Origin: Dryobates pubescens
Taxonomy: Eukaryota; Chordata; Aves; Piciformes; Picidae
DNA length: 64,000 nt
Direction: 5' to 3'
NCBI RefSeq assembly: GCF_014839835.1
Contig: NC_071646.1
Coordinates: 4,278,001-4,342,000 of the forward strand
In this document: positions 44,501 to 56,500 of the stretch, one piece after another
How positions within the stretch are numbered: position 1 is the first letter of the stretch
Layout: each line of letters opens with the position of its first letter
Notes under the pieces: model-generated
Database searches by the model: none
Seen by the model: the letters and a program-made list of their open reading frames with translations, nothing else
What the model was told of the DNA's origin: nothing
Position numbers and translations under genes: made by a program

Positions 44501-47500
44501 TGATTAGATGGTGCTGGGTGATAGGTTGGACTTGAAGATCTCTGAGATCTTTTCCAGCCTGGTTAATTCTATTCTATTCCTGCATTTTCCAATGAGTTGA
44601 AAAATAAAGAGGTTAAAAGTCTTGACAGAGATCCCTTTTCTGACCATCCCCTGCTGGCAAACAACTAACTGAGCTACTGAACACCTCTGATATAAGCCCT
44701 GGAGTGTTTAAACAACTCAACAGCTGGAGTTAGGACCTACTTCAAGAAAAGATGGGAGCTCCAAAGGCTCCAACAGCCAGAGGATAACAAAGCATGGCCT
44801 TTGTCAGAAGCCAGCACGAAGTGGCCCAATAGGAAACAGAATTCTCTCACCTTTGGAACGTGAGGGTTGAATTCCACAGCTCTGTGAATTGCTTCCACGG
44901 CATTAATTTCTGCTGTGCTGAGCCCTCTTTTGGAAGCAGTTTCTGGGGAGAACCTGAGGAGAAAGAAACCCACACTGACAACAGCAATGAAGAATAAAAA
45001 AGCTAACCAGGCTGTTTATTTCCTCCAAATGGGATTTAGACCTTTTAACTTCCTCTTTTCCAGCATAGCCTAAGATGAGCAACAAGCCACTGGTGTCCCC
45101 AGAGCGCTCAACTCACCTTTCTGAAACAGCTCTGGCTTTCAGCAGGGCTGCTGTGTAACATATTGCTGCTGATTTGGGCAGACTGATATCTGTGATAAAA
45201 TAAAACCATTAAAACTGTAAGATTTTTTTTTTAAGGCAAGACAAACAACCTTAAACCCACCATCCTCTGAGCTTGAAGACTTTTTTTAACTCTGGGGTTT
45301 ATCGGCCACCACCACCTGGAAGATTGCAGCCCCAAGGACAGACCTTTGCAGGGGCTTCCTTCTGCTCCCCACTCAGTCCCAGTTTAACAACTCAGAGCTG
45401 CAGTCAGGTGGGAGAGAGGAATTGGGTTTGTTTTCTTCAGTGTACCATGACACTGAAGCTGAATTCAAAGAGAAATGCCTGGAGAAACACAGCCTCAAGG
45501 CCAGGCAACTTTCCCCCGCAGTAACCCCCAAAGGTTTAAACCTTCTCACTGTTGTGAGGGTACAGTCCCAGAGTTTTTACACAATCCTGACTGAAACCAT
45601 GACATTGCAGACAGGTAGACAAATTAGAAGGAAAAAAATGCAATTTCCATTCTTCTCCACACTGGGGGGGTGGGGAGAGAACAAAAAAAAAAGATTCTTT
45701 TCAGTCGTAGGTTCTGTAGGAGATCCGAGGCCAAGTTTGAGCTGACAATTACAGATTAGGAGGTTAGCACCCCACAGTACAAGTTTACTTTAAAAGCAGA
45801 CAAAGTCTGGGGTCTAATTCCCAAGTCCCATGTTGTGTATAGTCAGATGGCTCTTGCTTTTTTTGTAAATCCCATCCTGGGCTTGTCCATCACTTGCTGG
45901 AAGTCTGGCTGTCGTGTCAAGCAAAACACAGGGGGGCTACAGAGAGTCTAAAGCTCATATTCACTTTTCCAGATGCTTAGGGGAGGAGGAGATATATATA
46001 TATATATATCTCAGCAATCCCTTCTAAAGAAAGTGTTGCAGTTTGTGGTGTTAACACAAAGAAGCACCAGGCAGAGAGCAAATGGTCTTGTTAAGTGAAT
46101 AATCCACCGAGAAGAAAGTGGAGAGGAGCAGGCTGCAAGCACAAAGAGGCCAGGTTTTAGGTAAAAATACCCTGATTTTGAGTCCCTGAAGCACTCAAGA
46201 ACAGAGCCACATGAGCAGAGAGGGACTGCTCAAGGGCAGGGAACGGTTGCCACAAAACACTGCCGCTGTGTCCCCTCCTCTCTGCAGGCGACAGCTCTGC
46301 CAGCAGCGCTTTGTACACCAGTGACGAGGGAACTGTGGAGGTGACAAAGCTCTGAGGACAATAAGGAAGTCAATATTTAATGGACTGTTTATCTAGGCTT
46401 GCACAACATCTGCAGTGTGTCAGCTGAGATGGAAAGTGAAAGGAATCATTTAATGGAGCAAAGCCTGCACACCTCTGAGCCCTGGCAAGCAGTGTGCTGG
46501 CACGTGGCAAACCTCCTGCTGAGCAGCCTCCAGATGACAGAATCGTGAGGCCAAGCCTGGGAGATGACAGAACTGAAAACCACCTCTGCCAGCTGATTGC
46601 CATCTCTTAATTAGGGCCCTGTGTGCTGACTGACAAAGGCTGATGAATTCAGGCACAAGCAGGGATGGAGAAGAGATTTACAAAGCTTCAAATAATCCCT
46701 GAACTGCAGCTCAAGGGAGCTCCAAGATTTCTTTACAGATTAGAAGCTAAAAACAGAAGTCATCGTCTGTGGGCAATTTGGCTTGCCTGAATTTGACCTC
46801 AGCATTTGAAAGCAACTTGCCTTGCACTCCTGAAGCACCTGCTTGCTGCTGAGGAAGGGAATCCAAGTGAGATCTTGGATAGAAAACTGCTTTTGGACAA
46901 CCACACCATGCCCATCTCTCCCATAGCCTCACCCAACCCCACCAGCAGCCCCCAGCAGGCACCACTCACCATCATACTTTGCTAAAACTGCCTGGACATC
47001 TGCATAAGCCTGCAACTCCAGCAGTGCCTCCAGGAGGTTTTCATGAATATTCAGCATGCTGAGAAGTGGAAACTCTTTCATCAGCTGCAAATCAGGAAAG
47101 AGAAATAACCACAGAATTGCACCAGAACCCTTGAAACAACAGAAATCAGCACAATAATGTAACCTTTTCCTGTGTTCTGTTCCTCCACCTGGTTAGAAAC
47201 TGGCAGAGAAGCAGCCTGAAGAGAAGCAAGGAAGATGAAGGAAGGTCCTGCACCTAGGGTAGGGTAATCCTAATCAATAGAGGCTGGGGGATGATGAGGT
47301 TGACAGCAACCCTACAGAAAAGGACTTGCAGGACTGGACAGGAACCCCCCAGTGTGCACTTGCAGCCCAGAAGGCCAGTGGCAGCCTGGGCTGCACCAAA
47401 GGAAGCAAGACCAAGATAAATCTCTCTGCTCTGGTGAGACCTCACCTGGAGTGCTGTGTCCAGCTCTGGAGCCCTCAACACAGGAAGGACAGGGGCCTGA

Positions 47501-50500
47501 TGGAGATAGTTCAGAGGAGGGCTATGAAAATGATCAGGGGGCTGGAGAAGCTCTGCTATGAGGATAGGCTGAAGGAGCTGGGGGTGTTCAGCCTGGAGAA
47601 GAGAAGGCTCCAGGGAGATCTAACTGCAGCCTTCCAGTACCTAAGGGGGGCTATAAGAAGGCTATAAGAGGGACTGTTTGCAAAGGCCTGCAGGGACAGG
47701 ATGAGAGGAAATGGTTTGAAATTAGAGAAGGTTTAGATTGGATGTTAGGAAGAAGTTCTTTAGCATGAAAGCGATGGAACACTGCCACAGGTTGCCCAGA
47801 GAGGCAGTTGAGGCCCTATCCTGGAGATATTTAAGGTCAGGCTGGACAAGGCTCTGAGCAACCTGATCACAATGTGCAGATCTCATTGGGAATTAATTCC
47901 ATTGTGACACCCAGAAAGGAACTTCAAACCATGCACTGGGACAATGGGACTGCAAACCCAACAAGCTGCTTCCTTTCTTCCTACTTGTACTTACATCTCT
48001 CATCATTTTCACTGCTTCCCGGATTCTTCCCAGTTTCCTTGCACACATAGCTAGCCTCCTTTTCACATAAACCAAGACATTGGTGTCTCTTCCTGATTAC
48101 AAAGACAAAAAAAAGAATTAAAGCCTCTCACTTTCAAGCCTTACTTCTCCTGCCCTCTTCCAAACAAACCCCACCAGAATCTCCCAGGCTCTTCCCTAAC
48201 CACTCACGAAAGGGTAACCCACGACTGCTGTCCCAAGCAAGAGCCACCAGACCAATGGCAGCAACTTTTAACTACATCAAATGACATAAAAATTCTATTT
48301 TGGGTTGGTTTTTTTCTCCCCAAGATACTGGGAGGAATCCAAGGAGGTGCTACTGACCACATTAATTGCTTCATTGGTCTGCTTTACTTAGCCAACAGTC
48401 ATGCACTAAGCCCCAACCCACGATGGGTCCACAGCCAAACTCCACTGCCACTCTGCTCTGCCCTGGTGAGGCTGCACCTGGAATATTGGTGTCCCAGGCC
48501 CCTCAGCTGAAGAAGGACCTCAAGGAACTGCTTGAAAGACTCCAGCACAGAGCCACAAAGATGCTGACAGCAGTGGAACATCTCCCTGTAAGGGCAAGCT
48601 ATGGGAGCTGGGGCTCTCTAGCCTGGAGCAGAGGAGCCCAAGGGTTGCCCTCATTCCTGCTGATAAAGATGTGCAGGGCAGTGTGGGCAGGATGGAGCCA
48701 GGCTCTGCTCAGGGATGTCCAATGAAAGGACAAGGGGCAATGGGTGTAAGCTGGAGCAGAGGAGGTTCCATGTAAACAGAAGGAAAAAACTTTTTCACTG
48801 TGAGGGTGCTGAAGGCCTGGAGCAGGCTGCCCAGAGAGGTTGTGCAGTCTCCTTCCAAGGAGACTTTCAAACCCCACCTGGATGCATTCCTGTGTGATCT
48901 GCCCTGGGTGCTCTGGCAGGGGAGGTTGGACTGGATGATCTCCAGAGGTCACTTCCAACCCCTAACATTCTGTGATCCTGTGTCTTCCAAGAGCTATCCA
49001 GACACTACAGCAGCTCACAGGGCAGCCCATGCACAAACCCAAAAGCTTCTGTGGCTTCCAAGTCCTTACTCAGCTGTGCTTCATGCTGGGGACTTTGGGA
49101 ATGGCAGTTCTGAGACTTCCTGTAAATCATTTCTCCTGCCTTCAGAGCCTGCTTGAAGTATCTCTCAGCATCCACAATAGTTGTTGCCTCTTCCTCAGCC
49201 AGGAGGACATATGCAGTGGCACAACTGGAACAAGATAAAACCCACTCATCATTCCAAGGGATAAACTTCAGTATTCTTTGAGCACATGTTCACAGAAAAA
49301 ACTTTTCCTATTTCACAGGCCAGAAGTGACAAAAGGAAGAATTCTAACAGCATCTCCAACTATTTCCCTTGAAGTATTGAGAACAGTCTGGAAATTGTCT
49401 AGAGCAGTGGAGGGGGGGTGGGGTGTTGCTTTGCTTTTCCAAAAGCAGGAGTAGCCATTTTACACAAAACCAAGGAGAAAAATGTGTCACAGAAGCTGGT
49501 CTGGGCCAGAAGAGTGTTTCCAAAACCCCTGCCAGCAGTGGCACCTGTGACCTCCAAACACAGCAAGACCACAAAGCCACCTCAGACACAACCAATCTCA
49601 TCTTCAATTCAGGCTGCTCCACAGCTGCAGAAGTTCTCTCATTTGTTACTGCTCCTGACACAAAGACTTAAACAAAATCTTTCCCCAAAGCTGTGCTGGA
49701 TGGAACAGTTCCATACTTCAGTGCAACTGGCAGCCCCCTGTGCAGTCCTCAAGAGCCACAGAAGTGTCCCCTCCCCACACCCCCGAAGCTATTCAGGCTA
49801 AAAAAAAGCAAGCCCCAAACCCCAGTGAATTCTTAGAGCCACAAACTGATTGTGTCTCAGTATCCCTGCACTTGCAGCAGCACAGAACTCAGACTCCAAA
49901 CTTACTCATTGTTCAACTCTAAAGCTTGATAGGCTGCTTTAATCCGGGCCTGGGGGTTCCTCTCTCGCCACGCTTTCTGCATAACTGTGTGGAAATAATG
50001 GACAGGCTGGTGAGGGGCAGAGGCACAGCACACACACCTGGCACAAAAGGGAGGCAAGGCTGCCTGCCTGCCTGCCCCTCAGCTCCACAGCTGCATTCCC
50101 TTCCACCCTGCACAGCCCTGACTCTGTGTGCTTGTCACAGGGCAGCGTTTGCATTCCGGCGCGAGCTGCTACGAGGAGCAGCAAAACCTCGCACACCAAG
50201 GCTCAAAAAGCAGCACCAGCAGGGAGATGATTCTGCTCCTGTCAGACTCCACCTCCAACACTGCCTCCAGTTCTGGTGTCCCCAGCATAAGAAGGACACA
50301 GAGCTGTTGGAGGGAATCCAGAGGAGGCCACAAAGATGATCCAGGCCTGGAGCACCTCTGTTATGAGGAGAGGCTGAGGGCGCTGGGGGTGTGCAGCCTG
50401 GAGAAGACTCCAGGGGGACCTTAGAGCTGCCTTCCAATAGCTGAAGGGAGCTATAGAAAGGCTGCAGAGGGCCTTTCATAAGAGTGTCTAGAGACAGGAC

Positions 50501-53500
50501 AAGGGGGAATGGTTTTAAGAGGAGGGAGAGTAGGTTCAGACTGGATCTTAGGAACAGGTTCTTTAGTACAAGGGGGATAGCACTGTGGCATAGGCTGCCA
50601 TGGGAGGTTGTGGATGCCCCCTCCCTGGAGGTGTTCAAGGCCAGGTTGGATGAGGCCATGAGCAACCAAGTCTAGCTGAGAGGTGTCCTTGCCCATGGCA
50701 GGGAGGTTGGAGTAGATGATCTCTGAGGTCCCTTCCAACCTAAGCCATTCTAGGATTATTCCCTGAGCACTTCAGAAGCACAGAGAGGTGCAGAGAGCTC
50801 ACAGAGCCAGGCAGATGTACAACTTCTACACTGCTACAGACTTCTGGAAGCATTTCCCAAGGCTTGTGGAAAGCTTGGCAGGAGCAACTGTTAAACACAG
50901 GCTCTTGCACAGGCCTGCACAGAACTGCAGTGTCAGCTTTCAAACAGAACTTCAAAGCAGACAGGGACAGAGTGAGCTGGGGCTTGCACAGGTATTGCTC
51001 TGACTCAAGTCTGAAACTGACTTAGACAACTACCAGATCAGGAGGGGTTAAAGGATTCCTTTCACATTCACAAAGCACATTTGAGTGGCAAAATATGGCA
51101 GAGTCAGCTCAAGATCTACTGTGATCACCAATCACCTCCTCATTGAGTGTTCTAGGAAACAAATGGAAAAGCCTGAAGTGGATCCAGTCCAAAGGGTCCT
51201 TCAAAGGACAACTTGAATTCAGTGTCATGGGCAGGTATGGAGCAAACAAGTTCTCTTCTATGACCCTAGGTCCCCCCCACAGTGACTCTAGATCTCCCTC
51301 AATGACTTTAGATTCACACACACATACCAAAGAATCCAGACCACCCCACCCCCCACAATGACTCCAGACCACCACCCCCAATGACCACAGAGCACCCTCA
51401 CCAAAGACTCCAGACCCCCCCCCCCGATGCCCCCAATGACTCCAGACCCTCCCCCTCCCACCAATGACTCCAGACCCTCCCCCTCCCCCCCAATGACTCC
51501 AGACCCCCACCCCCTGATGCTGCCATAAGGGAAAAATTCACAGATTGCACCAAGTTGGAAAGGAGCCTCAAAGCTCACCTTGCCCAACCTCCCCTGCAGG
51601 CAGCAGGGACACCTCCAATTCCATCAGGCTGCCAGAGCCACATTGAGTCTGATCTCGAGTGTCTGCCAGGATGAGGCCTCCACCACATCCCTGGGCAACT
51701 TGTTGCAAACCAAACAAGGAACACTCAAACTGAAAGCCAGCTTCTTACAAGCAAACCCAGGCAGGTGGAGCTCCCATTTTCCACCCAGCACCAACCTGCT
51801 TCCACGCCACAGAGGAGCTCTGAAAGAAGCCCAAAGCCTCCTCGTAGTGGAGCTCCGTATCTGGCCTGTCTCAGGGACGATAAGAGCACTGCAGGACCTC
51901 GAGATGTTTCTTTTGGAACAAAACTTGCTGTCCAGCAGCAAGAGTAACGAGGCAAAAGGGTTTGGGTTTTGATTTGGAAACAAAATATTAGTCTTGGCTT
52001 GGGAAGCCAGACCATACACTGCACTCTGTGAAGCCAAAACACAGCTTCCAAGCCCCTGGCTGTGGCAGGCAGCTGACAGGTAACGCTTCCGCAACCTGAC
52101 ACCCAGACAGGAGCTCACACCCAGCCTGACAAGAACCAGGGAGAGCTTTCCACTCGTGTGGAACAAGAGCAATGGAGTCCAGGGAATCTGCTTGTTACTA
52201 AGCTTTAAGGAGAAGGGGTTTGCAGTACCCTGTGGTTGATGATTTGAGAGGGACAAGATGTGGTAACACAGCAGGGGCCCAGCAGCCCAGAAGCCAGCAG
52301 GAAAAGCACAGGGGAAAGCACATCTCACTAAACACATCAGCTGGACCTCCTCAGCAGCTGAGGAAGGTTGTCCTTTCACAAAGCTCTCTCCCATCAAGGG
52401 CATCAAATTGCTGGAGCAAGCCCAGAGGAGGCCACAAAGATATCAGGGGGCTGAAGCACCACCCCTATGGGGACTAGCTGAGAGAGCTGGAGCTCTTCAG
52501 CCTGGAGAAGGGTCCACAGAGACCTTAGAGCAGCCTTCCACTGCCTAAAGGGAGATACAGGAGAGGTAAGGAGGGACTTTTTACAAGGCCTTGTAGCAAT
52601 AGGAAGAGGGGCAATGGCTTTGAGATGGAAGAGGGGAGATGGAGACTGAAGATTAGGAAGAAATTCTTTAGAGTGAGGCTGGGGAGACACTGGATCAGGT
52701 TGCCCAGGGAGGCTGTGGCTGCCTCCTCCCTGGAGGCATTCAAGGCCAGGTTGGACAAAGCCTTGGGCAAACCTGGGCCGGTGGGAGGTGTCCCTGCCCA
52801 TGGCAGGGGGGTTGGAACTGGATGATCTTTAAGGCCCTTTCCAACCCACCCCATTCTGTGAATCTATGAATGTACTTCACATGACAGCTTGTGCTTGTCC
52901 CTTGCAGACTCCCACTGCAGACCCTGGTACCTGTATCTGAGGGCCGGAGGGCATCGGTGTCGCACGTGAAAAAGTTCTGATGGTCTTGAGCGGACAAGTT
53001 CATGTCATAGTAGGTAAGAGGCTCCTTCCCAGTCACCCACATGTATCTTAAACAGGAGAAATTCCAGTAAGAGGCACTCCTAGTAAACAGCAATGCTGAT
53101 GCCAAGGGGCTATCTGCTGTGCTGACACCTGAAGCTAGTGCAGAATGGTTTTGTTTACAGAAGCCTGAAGCCACAATCACAAGGCTCAAGTGCTCCAGGT
53201 TGTGAAGCTCTAAACAACTTGGGAGCTGCCCTCCTAGCAAGCAGCTTTTCCTATGAAATAACACAAGGAGACTTACAATACAGCCAGATCAGTTTAATGG
53301 AAGAGAATTTAGATCCAGAATCTCCCTCTCAGCCTCTGAGTAAGGTTCTTCCTCCTACTTTACTCTCCAACTGCTCACAGCGCTACAGTGCTGTTTGCAT
53401 GCTTAACACTGCAACTGCCAAAGCTTGGACAGGTGCCTTGTAAACACAGGACTGGCAGCTATCAGCCCCTGTCATCTTGCAGGTCTCAGCTGTCTCCTGA

Positions 53501-56500
53501 CATGAGCAGTGCAAGCTCTGTGAAGGAGCCCTGTGTATAACCCCCAGCTCCCTGTAAACCAGGCCCTGGGAAGGGAGATAGCAAATACCTGCTGTACTCT
53601 GCCCCTCGGAAAAGGTTGAGAGGATTTCGCCACACTTTGCACTCTGTGGAAGGGGAAGGAAGGGGGGGAAAAAAAAAGTACTTTTTGAATAAAGAGCACA
53701 AGAAATACCACCCTGACTTGCAAATGCAGTTTTACTTGCAAAATCTGCTTCCTTTTTTGTTGTTATATAACCTGGGCATGGTCATACAATCATCACCTTC
53801 AAAAACTGCTGCTATCCCGTAGATATTTTTACTCTCCCCCCAGTCAGATATTGGGATCATCTCCCAGGGGAGGCAGAGAATTCTCCCCTTCACTCCTGTG
53901 TCCAGTTCTGGGCCCCTCAGTTTAAGAACAACATTGAGACTCTTGAATGTGTCCAGAGAAGGGCAATGAGGCTGGGGAGAGGCCTCGAGCACAGCCCTGT
54001 GAGGAGAGGCTGAGGGAGCTGGGGTTGTTTAGCCTGGAGAAGAGAAGGCTCAGGGGAGACCTTCTTGCTCTCTCCAACTGCCTGAAGGGAGGTTGTAGCC
54101 AGGAGGGGGTTGGTCCCTTCTCCCAGGCAACCACCACCAGAACAAGAGGGCACAGTCTCAAGCTGTGCCAGGGGAAGTTTAGGTTGGAGGTGAGGAGAAA
54201 GTTCTTCACTGAGAGAGTTGTTAGCCATTGGGATGTGCTGCCCAGGGAGGTGGTGGAGTCCCCATCCCTGGAGGTGTTCAAGAGGGGAGTGGATGTGGCA
54301 CTTGGTGCCATGGTCTAGTAGTCATGAGGTGTTGGGTGACAGGTTGGACTTGATGATCAAAAAGGTCTTTTCCAACCTGGTTAATTCTGTTTTATGACTG
54401 GATGATCCTTGGGGTGGCTTCCAACCTGGCACTCTCTGATTAATGAGGTCCAAAAGCACAGGGTAGGAAGACTAAGCACTGCCACTCATGCAGTGTTTGT
54501 CTTCACAGAATCATAGAATTATTGAGGCTGGAGAAGACTTCTGAGATCATCAAGTCCAGCCCATGACCTATCACCTAACCTTGCACACATTCAGACCAGT
54601 GAGCATCTCATGTTGCTGAGTCTCAGCTGAATGTGTGCATTTCCTAAATCACATTTTAATGATGAATAATAAAGCATCTTTCACCCATAAAAATCCTTTC
54701 ATTTATTTCCACCATGATTACTAACAGGCACTGCAAGATGCAGGCCTTCCTTCAGTTCCCACCACAGTAAAGCAGAGGCACAGCCACTCAAGAGCCAGTT
54801 CCCGTGATGCAGCCTCAGAAGTGGGACAGGACCACTCACCTGGCATGCTCTGCCTGCTGGTCTCACTCTCCCCAGCAGAGAAGGCAGCTGGGGCTGGGGG
54901 GCTGCTCTCTGTGCCACCAATGAGGGGCCTGAGGTGACTGACAGAGACCTGCTCGATGAAGGAGGTGCCATACTTTCGGAAATGCCACCACTCAAACACC
55001 TGCCAGGGGAGGAAAAAAAGCACCAGAGACCTCCTGGGTGACACAAAACACTGGAAGTGAACAGCTCCACAGTGAGCACATCCCCTTGGCAAGGGACTAC
55101 AGATGGAACTTAACACACACATTAATAATAATCATCTCTCTGGGGCTGGCTTGTCATGGATCACCCACATGACATGAAAGACCAGGGGGGGAAAAAGGAA
55201 CATTTTAGTCAAACCTGTGTTCTTCCCTTCCCAGCTTATGCAGAAAGAGCTGTGCCAGCAGAACTGCCCACACCAGCATGTCCCAGCCAGGGGGTGCAGA
55301 GTTAACCCCCTCTGCACATGCTACCAGCTGAAGAGGGGCTGCATGAATGCCTTATTGTCACATCAAAGTTGTTAAGGTAGCTACTGGTGGCACAAAATTC
55401 CTCCGGAAAATTTACTGTGGGAAGCTAAACTCCTAACTAGCTGGTTTGAGAGGGAGAAAAGCCTGAGTGCTTTCCTTACACACAGAGAGGTCTGCAGTTT
55501 GTGTGTAGTTTGCATTTTCACTGCACACAGAGATGTCTAGAGACAGACCCTTCCTCAAAACAAGCCTGAGCTCCTAACCCAGGTATAAGGTTTTTTCCCC
55601 CTTAGATTCATTCCAGCACAGAGCAAAGGAGCCTGTACAAACCATCAGAGAAGATCCAAGCCCACAATCCCAGTACAAAAGCACCCTCTAGAGCCTGCTC
55701 AGAACAAAGCTCGGTGCATCCACCCCGGGTGACAGCACCAGAGAGGGGCCAAAGCTGTTTGGGCAAGCAAAAGCAGACTACTTACAAATATCAGTCCAGA
55801 TATAAAAGATGAAGTCACTGTCAGGGCAAAGTAGAACTTCGGAGTCAGAGTGCTTAAGAACACAGTCACTGTTAAGAGAAACAAACCCAAAGACTTAAGA
55901 AGAAGAGCTGGAAAAACACAAACACCTTTTTGTTAAGCAATGCTGACCATGCTGTAAACATTATGTAAACCACAGCCCCTGAAACTCTACAGATAATGTT
56001 AGTCAGACAATCCTTTCCACATACAATTTCCTGCCTGTAACCAGCTGTTGACAGTGAGTTAGGTTACAGACGCCACTAAAAAGAAAATCAGTTTAAGCTC
56101 TAAGACAAAGCACAACCACAGCGTGGCTGCTGGACCACAAGAAGCCAATTTAATCTCATTGCAGTTTAACCCCAAACGGCAAAGTGCTGTTTTAAGGCAA
56201 GTTTCTATTCAAAGTCAAGAACACAGATCGTCCACAGACCTCTCCTTCGAGGGGTTCACAGCCCATGGCAGGGAATGCCCTTTTCCGGGGCTACTCTTCC
56301 CGTGCTTCTGACCCACACTAAACAGCAGCTCTGCCACCCACCACCGGCCCGGGAGGGACGCTGGGGGCAAAGAGCTGCGGGGCCCGGGGATGGCAGCAAG
56401 CTCGACTGCCGCAGGCTCACCCTGCGCCAGAGCTCCGTTCTGCCGAGACGCGGCCGGGGAGCGCCGGACTGCAGGCTGGGGACGCAGCCATGGCACAGCC

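Larger units (their letters stand above)
39307..44850 (-). other. ST7L: ST7L intron 11 (5.5 kb)
   Basis: Carries six CR1 pieces and the inverted copy of the ST7L 3' end. The single-copy block at 40900-41350 is discussed as a finding. A GT microsatellite lies at 41368-41384. I see nothing recognisable in 41400-42200 or 42730-43480. Confidence 0.8.
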
